NCBI GenBank assembly: GCA_003140115.1
Contig: PLIQ01000131.1
Location: 10,820 to 16,536, forward strand
Length of the DNA stretch: 5,717 nt
Direction: 5' to 3'
Source of the DNA: Actinomycetota bacterium
Lineage (GTDB): Bacteria; Actinomycetota; Actinomycetes; Streptosporangiales; Streptosporangiaceae
Made by a program: the position numbers and the translations under genes. Position 1 is the first letter of the stretch, and every line of letters starts with the position of its first letter. The notes beneath the pieces are model-generated. The model was given only the letters and a program-made list of their open reading frames with translations, ran no database searches and was not told the origin of the DNA. Below, piece after piece: positions 1 to 5,542 of this stretch.

Positions 1-705
1 TACGAGGCCCTGGTCCTGCTCACCTTCAGCCGCCGCGGCGCGCTGCCGCTGGGCATGATCGGCGAGCGGCTGATGGTGCACCCGACCAGCGTCACGAACA
101 TCATCGGCCGCCTGGAGCGTCAGGGCCTGGTGGTCCGCCACCCCAACCCGGCCGACGGCCGCGGCCGGCTGGCCGAGGTCACCCCCGAGGGCCGCGCCCT
201 GGTCGAGCGGGCCACCCGGGACCTGATGGCGGCCGAGTTCGGCTTCGGCGGGTACGAGCCGGGTCAGCTGAAGGAGATCTTCGACCTGCTCCGCGACCTG
301 CGGCTAAGCAACGGCGACTTCATCCCAGAGCACCCAGCGCAAACCGATTTAAGGACCGCTGACCGCCGACGGCGCCCAGCTCTGCCCGCCGTCGAAGGTA
401 AACCAGACCGTGCCGACCGCGGGGTCCGCGGGCAGCGCGATGCCCTGCGCATCGGTCGTCATGCCCACGTAGCCGAACCCCCCGGCCGGCGCCGGCGCGT
501 CCAGCGTCGCCGCCTGCCACGTCGGGCTTCCCGTCGGCCGCACGTCGATACCCTGACCGGTGGCCAGGACGTACGTACCGTCCGGGCTGGCGGTCGCCGA
601 GGTGGTCAGGCCCAGGGCCGGCGCGGTCCCGGCGTTCTGCCAGACGATCCCGCCGTCGGCCGACGTGAACACCTGCTTGGCCTGCTGGGTTCCGGCAGCG
701 CTTGA
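1..705 (+). CDS. MarR-family winged-helix transcriptional regulator, 5'-partial, with abnormal 3' extension
   Basis: MarR regulators are dimeric DNA-binding proteins, often ligand- or redox-responsive repressors. The frame is open from base 1, so the start codon and the N-terminal dimerisation helix are outside the window. Numbering visible residues from base 1, the recognition helix-turn-helix covers about residues 16-46 (PLGMIGERL...TSVTNIIGRLERQGLV). The wing follows at 47-63 (HPNPADGRGRLAEVTPEG), with the family's D-x-R wing signature at 52-54. A C-terminal dimerisation helix ends near GDF at residues 105-107, about base 321. A normal MarR would stop close to there. Here the frame continues to TGA at 703-705, adding about 127 Arg/Pro/Gly-rich residues with no recognisable domain. 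That tail is antisense to the convergent propeller gene and looks like a shadow frame. Either the stop was lost or an indel lies near the 3' end: the other two plus frames have stops at 305-307, 350-352 and 360-362. The family call is firm; the true 3' end is uncertain. Confidence 0.8.
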   Translation, partial: YEALVLLTFSRRGALPLGMIGERLMVHPTSVTNIIGRLERQGLVVRHPNPADGRGRLAEVTPEGRALVERATRDLMAAEFGFGGYEPGQLKEIFDLLRDLRLSNGDFIPEHPAQTDLRTADRRRRPALPAVEGKPDRADRGVRGQRDALRIGRHAHVAEPPGRRRRVQRRRLPRRASRRPHVDTLTGGQDVRTVRAGGRRGGQAQGRRGPGVLPDDPAVGRREHLLGLLGSGSA

Positions 706-1716
706 CGACGCGCAGGTCAGGACCAGGTCCTTGGCGTTCGCGGCGGCGAGCAGCGCCCCGGTTGGCTGGCCGTCCGCCAGCGGCTGCCCGACCGGGCACG
801 GGATCTGTTTCACCTGCTGCCAGGGCGCGCTGCCGTTCACCGGGCCGGAGTAGAGCATCCCGCTCGGGGCCAGCAGGTATCCGCTGGTCCCGGTCAGCAC
901 GAGGGACGCGGCCGTCCCGGTCAGCCCCGAGGTCGCGGCGCCCACCGGGGCCCAGCTAACGGCTGACGCCGGACTGGAGTAAAGGGTGTAGCTGGTGCAC
1001 TGGGTGGCGAACGCCGCGCCGGTCCCGGTGCAGGAGGCGAACAGCGCGAACGCCCGGGCGCCTACCGTCTCCAGGTCGGTGACCCGCAGCCCGTGGGTGG
1101 CCACCTGGGTCCAGATCTGGCCGCCGTCGTGCGTCGCGTACAGCTGCGGCCCGAACGCCCAGCCGTCCTCGCGGTCCAGGAACCGGATCTGGCTCACCCC
1201 GGTGGCGCCGTCGGCCGGGCCGGTCAGCGGCGCGGGTACCCCGGTCCAGGTCTTCCCGGCGTCGTCGGTGCGCGCCACCGAGGTGCAGTACTGCGTGGCG
1301 CAGTGGCCGGGGGTCCCGGCCTGGCCGATCACCCAGCCGGTGTGCGTGCCGATGAACGTGACCGAACTGGGCCGAAAGTTGGCCGGCACCGGCGCCGGGA
1401 CAGCGGAGGGCACCGGCAAGGCCGATGACGACGCGGCGTTCGCCCCGCTGCTGGCGGACGGCGCGGATGCGGCCGAACGGTCGTGGGCCACGCCCGCGGC
1501 CGTGGCCGGATTCACCACGGTCAGGTTGACGATCTGCGGTACGGCCACCGCCGCGGCCACCACCGCCGCCGCCGCGGCCGCGCCCACCGCCAGCCGGCGG
1601 TACTTGCGCCGCCGGGCCCGCCGCTTGATCAGCTCGAAGGTGCCCGGCGGCGGGGGCAGCGGTTCTATCCGCCCGTCCAGCCAGGAATCAAGGTCGTCGT
1701 CGCGCCGGTCAGGCAT
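349..1716 (-). CDS. Membrane-anchored Asp-box (BNR/Ycf48-like) beta-propeller protein, putative sigma-factor partner
   Basis: This 455-residue protein has four parts. Residues 1-41 form a short cytoplasmic segment, acidic at first (DDDLD), then PPPPGTFELI and a basic run at 31-41. Residues 42-60 form one Ala/Val-rich transmembrane helix; Arg on its N-terminal side predicts the C-terminus outside the cell. Residues 71-112 are an Ala/Ser/Pro linker. Residues 115-455 form a beta-propeller with four Asp-box motifs of the S/T-x-D-x-G-x-x-W type: DDAGKTW (151-157), HDGGQIW (196-202), SADGGIVW (352-359) and FDGGQSW (441-447). Six cysteines (139, 144, 229, 240, 307, 335) lie in the external domain and could form disulfides. 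The ATG at 1716 overlaps the sigma-factor stop and has an SD (AGGGG) inside the sigma gene, so the two are probably translationally coupled. The N-terminus has no His/Cys zinc motif, so it is not a ZAS-type anti-sigma factor. Its role as membrane sensor or anti-sigma is inferred from context; the propeller fold is well supported, the ligand unknown. Confidence 0.85.
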   Translation of the reverse strand: MPDRRDDDLDSWLDGRIEPLPPPPGTFELIKRRARRRKYRRLAVGAAAAAAVVAAAVAVPQIVNLTVVNPATAAGVAHDRSAASAPSASSGANAASSSALPVPSAVPAPVPANFRPSSVTFIGTHTGWVIGQAGTPGHCATQYCTSVARTDDAGKTWTGVPAPLTGPADGATGVSQIRFLDREDGWAFGPQLYATHDGGQIWTQVATHGLRVTDLETVGARAFALFASCTGTGAAFATQCTSYTLYSSPASAVSWAPVGAATSGLTGTAASLVLTGTSGYLLAPSGMLYSGPVNGSAPWQQVKQIPCPVGQPLADGQPTGALLAAANAKDLVLTCASSSAAGTQQAKQVFTSADGGIVWQNAGTAPALGLTTSATASPDGTYVLATGQGIDVRPTGSPTWQAATLDAPAPAGGFGYVGMTTDAQGIALPADPAVGTVWFTFDGGQSWAPSAVSGP

Positions 1717-2203
1717 CGCGTTCCCCTAGCGCGCTCTTCAGCTTGGCCCGCGCCGCGAACAGGTCCGCCTTGATCGTGCCCTCGGGGCGGTGCAGCAGCG
1801 CCGCGACCTCCCGGATCGGGAACCCGCCGTAGTAGTGCAGCAGGAACGGGTCGCGCAGCCGCGGCGGCAGCGAGGCCAGCAGGTTGCGCACGTCCACGTC
1901 CTGGGCCGGGTAGGCCACGTCGTCCAGGGCGGTGGCCACGGTGACGCTGCGGATGGCCCGCCGCTCGCGTTCGGCCTTGCGCCAGTGGTCGCGGACCAGG
2001 TTGGTCGCGATCATGTACAGGTAGCTCTGCGGGCTCTCCACCCGGGTCCACCGGGCCAGCAGCCGGACGAACGCCTCGGCCGCGATCTCGTGCGCGGTCT
2101 CCTCGTCATCGACCAGGCGGCGCACCCATCCGGCCAGCTTGGGGTAGGTGGTCTTGAACAACTGCTCGGCGGCGTCGGTGTCGACATCGGAAGCCGTGCC
2201 CAC
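1709..2203 (-). CDS. ECF-type RNA polymerase sigma-70 family sigma factor
   Basis: This alternative sigma factor directs core RNA polymerase to a specific promoter set, usually in response to a signal from the membrane. The 164-residue product has only regions 2 and 4, as expected for group IV (ECF) sigma factors. Region 2 is at about residues 12-80 and includes AAEQLFKTTYPKLAGWV, the helix AHEIAAEAFVRLL and the region 2.4-like SYLYMIATNLVRDHWRKAE. Region 4 is at about residues 105-158: LASLPPRLRDPFLLHYYGG, then the helix-turn-helix PIREVAALLHRPEGTIKADL. The start is the GTG at 2203, chosen because GAGGGAGA lies 4 bases upstream. The frame stays open to an ATG at 2341, but that would add 46 Gly/Pro-rich residues without domain content and behind a weak SD. 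Its stop overlaps the start of the membrane propeller gene by 8 bases, which indicates one operon. A perfect inverted repeat just upstream may regulate it. The subfamily and target genes cannot be assigned. Confidence 0.92.
   Translation of the reverse strand: MGTASDVDTDAAEQLFKTTYPKLAGWVRRLVDDEETAHEIAAEAFVRLLARWTRVESPQSYLYMIATNLVRDHWRKAERERRAIRSVTVATALDDVAYPAQDVDVRNLLASLPPRLRDPFLLHYYGGFPIREVAALLHRPEGTIKADLFAARAKLKSALGERDA
1723..1727 (-). promoter_or_regulatory. Ribosome binding site of the propeller gene, inside the sigma gene
   Basis: AGGGG on the minus strand lies 6 bases before the ATG at 1716, within the last codons of the sigma-factor gene. Together with the ATGCCTGA overlap of start and stop it supports re-initiation or coupled translation of the two products. 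Confidence 0.6.
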
Positions 2204-2207
2204 CGGA

Positions 2208-2215
2208 TCTCCCTC
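2208..2215 (-). promoter_or_regulatory. Ribosome binding site that sets the sigma-factor GTG start
   Basis: The minus-strand sequence GAGGGAGA is followed by TCCG and then GTG (2203-2201). This is the only strong SD near the 5' end of the sigma frame, and it places the start immediately before the region 2 fold. It sits only 5 bases from the foot of the inverted repeat at 2221-2244, so folding of that repeat in the mRNA could affect access to the site. Confidence 0.7.
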
Positions 2216-2220
2216 GATGG

Positions 2221-2244
2221 GGTTCCCGGCAGGCGACGGGAACC
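2221..2244. repeat. Perfect 8-8-8 inverted repeat upstream of the sigma factor; candidate operator or leader hairpin
   Basis: The left arm GGTTCCCG (2221-2228) and right arm CGGGAACC (2237-2244) are exact reverse complements separated by 8 bases. As DNA this is a plausible dyad for a dimeric regulator. As RNA it would be a stable GC-rich hairpin ending 5 bases upstream of the sigma-factor SD. Each arm contains GGAAC on one strand, the core of many ECF -35 elements, but I found no matching -10 at a sensible distance in the minus direction. A terminator is unlikely because no U-run follows. The repeat is seen directly; the function is inferred. Confidence 0.55.
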
Positions 2245-2380
2245 ACGCAGTATCCCGCCCCGTCCCTCCGCCGCTCGGCGGGATAACCATGCCTGGGCCG
2301 GTCGGGGCATCGTCCAGAACGCCCGTGTGATACGGCAACATCTACCACATTTCCGCCCGGCGACGGGGTCGCCGGCTGTC

Positions 2381-2470
2381 GCAGCCTTCGCGTGTTCCCT
2401 CAGGTCGTTCGAGGGTCCGGCCCGGGCGCGCCCCCGTGACGTCCGGGCCACCGCAGCGCGCGAAGGCTGT
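2381..2470 (+). repeat. Long nested inverted repeat, possible structured RNA element on the plus strand
   Basis: CAGCCTTCGCG at 2382-2392 is exactly complementary to CGCGAAGGCTG at 2459-2469. Allowing G-U pairs in plus-strand RNA, the helix extends to 16 pairs (2381-2396 with 2455-2470, three G-U). Inside it a second helix pairs 2419-2428 with 2440-2449 (10 pairs, one G-U) around an 11-base loop. All four wobble pairs are G-U only if the plus strand is transcribed; on the minus strand they would be C-A mismatches. It may instead be a regulatory dyad or chance pairing in GC-rich DNA. No promoter was identified for a plus-strand transcript. Confidence 0.35.
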
Positions 2471-2598
2471 CTCGTGCCTTGCGCTCTTAAGAGACGACGC
2501 AGATGTCCGTCCGGTTGCACAGAAACTTCTCTTTTTTTCCGAACGGCCGTGGGTGTTGCGCAGTCCCGCCCGCCTTCTGCCGCCCGGTCAGAGCGCGG

Positions 2599-5358
2599 TT
2601 ACTCAGGGTCACCGGCCGCCGGGTAGGGCTGGCGGCCGGTCGCCGCGATCTCCAGCGCCTTGTCCACGTAGACCCGGTAGCCGAGATCGGGCCGGTATCC
2701 GTGAATCTCGGGCGTGTCCAGGCTGCGCATGAAGGAGAGGATCTCCTTGCTGAACGTCTGCCCGGGCACCAGCACGGGATAGCCGGGCGGGTAGGGCGTG
2801 ACGTAGTTGGTGGACACGACCAGGTCGCCGTTCTCCACCCGCTGCTCGGCTTCGGATTGGGTGAGGTACTCGCAGTAGTTGTCGTGGTACGACAGGTAGA
2901 AGGCGCGCCGGACGTCACCCTCGGGGGTGGGCCGTCCCTGGCCGTCCTGGAAGCTGGGGTGGAAGCCGCTGAAGTCGGGCAGCGGCGCGGACGGAGCGGT
3001 CAGCCGCTGTACCGCGCGTTCGTGCGCGGCGCGCTCGTTCAGGCTCATGTCGGCCACCTGGGCTTCGAGCTCGCGGGCGATGGTCACCAGCACCTCGATC
3101 AGGTACGCCACCGAGCTACGGTTCGTGCCGATCGAGGTCATGAACAGCACCGTGTTCCGCGACGTCTTGTTGATCTGCACGCCGTACCGGTCCATCAGGT
3201 GCTTTCGCTTGAACGTGTCGGCCTCGATGCCGGTGGCGCCGATGTAGATGGTGACCCGCGACGGGTCCAGCACGAACTCATCGGTCTCCCAGGCCTGCAC
3301 CCAGCTGGCCAGGCCGGACCGCAGCGGCTCGTCGATGCCCGTGGGCCGGTACTCGTCCGGGATCAGGTCGGCGGTGGTCAGGCAGCGCATGTACTGGCTC
3401 AGCAGCGGGTGGTTGTTGACGGCGTCCCGAAGCCGCATCGCGCTCTCGATCTGCTTGACCACCAGCTCGAAACCCTCCAGCGCGGCCTGCCGGCGGCCCA
3501 GGTCCAAGGAGGCGAGGATCTGGTAGTTCGGCGAGGTGGAGGTGTGCGTCATGTACGCCTCGTGGAAGGTCTCCTCGACCTTCTGCGTGAAGTCCTGGTC
3601 CCACACGTGGATCATCGATCCCTGCCGCAGCGAGGTCAGCGTCTTGTGGGTGGACTGCGTGGAGTACACCCGGACCCGGGCCCGGGCGGGATCGGGCACC
3701 AGTCGCCGCTCCAGCAAAACCTCATCCTCGGCGGCGTCGACCGGGCCGATCGCCTCAGTCTGGGCGTCGTGGTGCCCCCGGCAGTCCGGCATGCGGAGCC
3801 GCTCGGCCAGCGTGCGGGCGGCCCGCATGGCGGTGCGCGGCCGGTAGACCGGGTGGAACCGGGCGAACGCGAACCACGCCTCGTCCCACAAGAAGACCAG
3901 GTCCGGCTTGATGGCCAGGCACTCCTCCATCACCCGCTGCACGTCGTAGACGATCCCGTCGAACGTGCAGTTGGTCAGCAGCAGCATCTTGACCCGGTCC
4001 AGCTTGCCCGCCCGGCGCAGCGCCAGCAGCCGGCTCTTAATCTCCCGCAGCGGCACCGCGCCGTACATCGAGTACTTGTTCATCGGGTACGCGTCGAGGT
4101 AGGTCACCATCGCCCCGGCCAGCATCAGCCCGTAGTGGTGCGACTGGTGGCAGTTCCGGTCGACCAGGACGATGTCGCCCGGCCGGACCAGGGCCTGCAC
4201 GACGATCTTGTTGGCCGTCGAGGTGCCGTTGGTGACGAAGTACGTCTGCCGCGACCCGAACGTCTTGGCCGCGAGCTGCTGGGCCTCGCGCAGCGGCCCG
4301 GTCGGCTCCAGCAGCGAGTCCAGCCCGCCGCAGGTCGCCGACGTCTCGGCCAGGAAGATTTCCAGGCCGTAGAAGTCGACCATGTCCCGGATCCAGTGCG
4401 AGTTGACGATCGAATTGCCGTGCGAGATCGGCAGCGCGTGAAACACCCCGGTGGGCCGGTTGCTGTAGTTACGCAGCGCGCTGAAGAACGGCGCGCGGTA
4501 CCGGGCCGCGACGCCGTCCAGGATGGACAGGTGCAGCTCCAAAGACCCTTCCCGGGCGTGGAAGATGCGCCGGAAATGGTGGCTGAGCCGGCCGGCCAGG
4601 TCCTCGACCGAGATCTCGGTCATCAGGTACAGGTCGAGTTCGGGCCTGATCCGGGCGAGCGACCGGGCCAGGACCTGGGCGCGGTCATCCGGCGAGCGCT
4701 CCATCAGGTCGGAGGATCCGCCGCTGTACGCGAACTGGGCGATCGAGGACGAGTCGTGGCGGGAGCGGTGGGTGAACCGGCGGCGGACCACGCACGCCTG
4801 CAGCCTGAAGTTCAGGCGCGCGGCCATCAGCGCGTCGTCGAAGCTGGGCACCACGACGATCTCGTAGATGAACTGATCGTCCGGACGGCGCCACCGGCGG
4901 AGCTCCTCGCGCAGCGCGCGCTCCTGCTCCTCGGTCAGGTCCTCGACGACGAGAACCTCGAAGTAAGGCCGGTCGCTGCCGGACTGCTTGGCCGAGCCGG
5001 CCTCGCGATCGTAGCTGTCGTCCTCGGCCCGCAGATCCCACGCCTGACCACCGCGGTAGGACTCGATGACCAGCGCCCGGTTGGCCCGGCCCACCATCGC
5101 GGCCAGCCGTTCGTACTTACCGGCCGCGAACAGCCGCCGTACCTCCTGGTAGATCTGCGCGCCGGGAAACGCCCAGAATCGCTCGATCGCCCCGAGGATG
5201 TCCAGGCGCTCGGTGACCCCCTCGACCAGCTTCTCGACGGGACGCCGCTGGGAATCGGCGAGGGCCAGCTGAGTGGTCGCTTCCTCCAGGCCGGACCAGG
5301 TGTCGTTCCTGAGCTGCCACAGGCTGTTGTACGCCAGCGGGTTCTCCTCGACCGGCAC
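2599..5358 (-). CDS. PLP-dependent Orn/Lys/Arg decarboxylase family protein, long actinobacterial type
   Basis: Family members decarboxylate basic amino acids to polyamines (cadaverine, putrescine, agmatine) in the cytoplasm, for acid tolerance or polyamine supply. The product is 919 residues. A wing-like N-terminal domain includes FEVLVVEDL (133-141), resembling the receiver-like fold of Orn/Lys/Arg decarboxylases. The fold-type I core carries FVTNGTSTANKIV (374-386) for PLP phosphate, DRNCHQS (400-406) with the ring-stacking His404, FLWDEAWFAFARFHP (489-503) with Asp492 for the pyridine nitrogen, and STQSTHKTLTSLRQGSMIH (566-584) with Schiff-base Lys572. HTSTSPNY (605-612) and the C-terminal TPYPPGYPVLVPG (854-866) are also typical. 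The length resembles mycobacterial Rv2531c-type proteins (about 947 residues, from memory) and exceeds the E. coli enzymes (about 715-755). Asp492 and Lys572 are 80 residues apart against 37 in E. coli LdcI, so there is an insertion between them. The GTG at 5358 is preferred because GGAGG lies 8 bases upstream; a GTG at 5367 overlaps that SD. The substrate cannot be assigned from sequence. Confidence 0.93.
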   Translation of the reverse strand: MPVEENPLAYNSLWQLRNDTWSGLEEATTQLALADSQRRPVEKLVEGVTERLDILGAIERFWAFPGAQIYQEVRRLFAAGKYERLAAMVGRANRALVIESYRGGQAWDLRAEDDSYDREAGSAKQSGSDRPYFEVLVVEDLTEEQERALREELRRWRRPDDQFIYEIVVVPSFDDALMAARLNFRLQACVVRRRFTHRSRHDSSSIAQFAYSGGSSDLMERSPDDRAQVLARSLARIRPELDLYLMTEISVEDLAGRLSHHFRRIFHAREGSLELHLSILDGVAARYRAPFFSALRNYSNRPTGVFHALPISHGNSIVNSHWIRDMVDFYGLEIFLAETSATCGGLDSLLEPTGPLREAQQLAAKTFGSRQTYFVTNGTSTANKIVVQALVRPGDIVLVDRNCHQSHHYGLMLAGAMVTYLDAYPMNKYSMYGAVPLREIKSRLLALRRAGKLDRVKMLLLTNCTFDGIVYDVQRVMEECLAIKPDLVFLWDEAWFAFARFHPVYRPRTAMRAARTLAERLRMPDCRGHHDAQTEAIGPVDAAEDEVLLERRLVPDPARARVRVYSTQSTHKTLTSLRQGSMIHVWDQDFTQKVEETFHEAYMTHTSTSPNYQILASLDLGRRQAALEGFELVVKQIESAMRLRDAVNNHPLLSQYMRCLTTADLIPDEYRPTGIDEPLRSGLASWVQAWETDEFVLDPSRVTIYIGATGIEADTFKRKHLMDRYGVQINKTSRNTVLFMTSIGTNRSSVAYLIEVLVTIARELEAQVADMSLNERAAHERAVQRLTAPSAPLPDFSGFHPSFQDGQGRPTPEGDVRRAFYLSYHDNYCEYLTQSEAEQRVENGDLVVSTNYVTPYPPGYPVLVPGQTFSKEILSFMRSLDTPEIHGYRPDLGYRVYVDKALEIAATGRQPYPAAGDPE

Positions 5359-5366
5359 AATGACCA

Positions 5367-5371
5367 CCTCC
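5367..5371 (-). promoter_or_regulatory. Ribosome binding site of the decarboxylase gene
   Basis: Minus-strand GGAGG is followed by an 8-base spacer and then GTG at 5358-5356. The alternative in-frame GTG at 5367-5365 begins on the last G of this motif and so cannot use it, which decides the start three codons further in. Confidence 0.7.
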
Positions 5372-5417
5372 GAGATTTCCGCGGCGGACGGACTTCCTCG
5401 CCAGCCGCCTCAAAGCC

Positions 5418-5455
5418 ACCATGCCCCCCGGGAAGCCCAGGTGACAAGAGGTCAC
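5418..5455 (-). promoter_or_regulatory. Candidate operator (GTGAC-N5-GTCAC) overlapping a possible -35 of the decarboxylase promoter
   Basis: An inverted repeat GTGAC-AAGAG-GTCAC occupies 5441-5455, about 85 bases upstream of the decarboxylase GTG. Read on the minus strand it contains TTGTCA (5447-5442), a five-of-six match to the -35 consensus TTGACA. An 18-base spacer leads to CATGGT (5423-5418), only a poor -10 match. A dyad covering a -35 box is a usual arrangement for repression, but the promoter assignment is weak and rests on these motifs alone. Confidence 0.3.
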
Positions 5456-5488
5456 GAGCGACCACCAGAACGTGGGGTAGCGGTCCGT

Positions 5489-5534
5489 CCGGGCATCTTC
5501 CCCCTCTTCCCCCCTCTTCCGCCCGGGCATCTTC
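5489..5534. repeat. Polypyrimidine block: 12-base direct repeat flanking two tandem decamers
   Basis: CCGGGCATCTTC occurs exactly at 5489-5500 and again at 5523-5534. Between them CCCCTCTTCC is repeated twice in tandem (5501-5510, 5511-5520), giving an uninterrupted 25-base pyrimidine run at 5496-5520. On the minus strand this is a purine run of GGAAGAGGGG type. It lies 8 bases beyond the VapC-like stop and about 130-175 bases upstream of the decarboxylase start. Its function is unknown; replication-slippage duplication is the simplest origin. Confidence 0.7.
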
Positions 5535-5542
5535 GCGATCTC

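Larger units (their letters stand above)
2204..2598. other. 395-base intergenic region between decarboxylase 3' end and sigma-factor start
   Basis: No convincing gene is seen here on either strand. Both flanking genes are on the minus strand, so this interval should hold the decarboxylase terminator and the sigma promoter. It contains the 8-8-8 inverted repeat at 2221-2244, a nested inverted repeat at 2381-2470, the 10-base palindrome CTCTTAAGAG at 2484-2493, and an AT-richer patch at about 2519-2540 with seven consecutive T on the plus strand (2532-2538). No hairpin plus U-run was found in the minus direction after the decarboxylase stop, so any terminator there is not of the classic intrinsic type. 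No confident -35/-10 pair could be assigned. Confidence 0.6.

Noticed and set aside
1543..1600. GCC/GCG-rich low-complexity stretch resembling a repeat.
   Set aside because: It is explained by alanine codons of the transmembrane helix in the propeller protein.
995..1729. Plus-strand open frame of 244 residues opposite the propeller gene.
   Set aside because: It is antisense to the linker, transmembrane helix and propeller of a convincing membrane protein, has no domain of its own and no good SD.
2204..2341. N-terminal extension of the sigma factor to an upstream ATG at 2341.
   Set aside because: The additional 46 residues are Gly/Pro-rich and outside the ECF fold, the SD there is weak, and the GTG at 2203 has a strong SD at ideal spacing.
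2326..2355. ECF-like promoter, minus strand: GGAAAT, then 15 bases, then GTATCA.
   Set aside because: The spacer is shorter than typical for ECF promoters and neither box is a convincing consensus; it could be chance.
2484..2493. Perfect palindrome CTCTTAAGAG.
   Set aside because: It is only 10 bases with no loop, no second copy and no evident relation to a promoter or terminator; too short to call a site.
2529..2598. Intrinsic terminator after the decarboxylase stop.
   Set aside because: In the minus direction the homopolymer is A, not U, and no stable hairpin directly precedes a U-run.
1790..2626. Plus-strand open frame of 278 residues opposite the sigma factor.
   Set aside because: It covers the sigma-factor gene antisense and then the intergenic repeats; its composition is that of a shadow frame and no family is recognisable.
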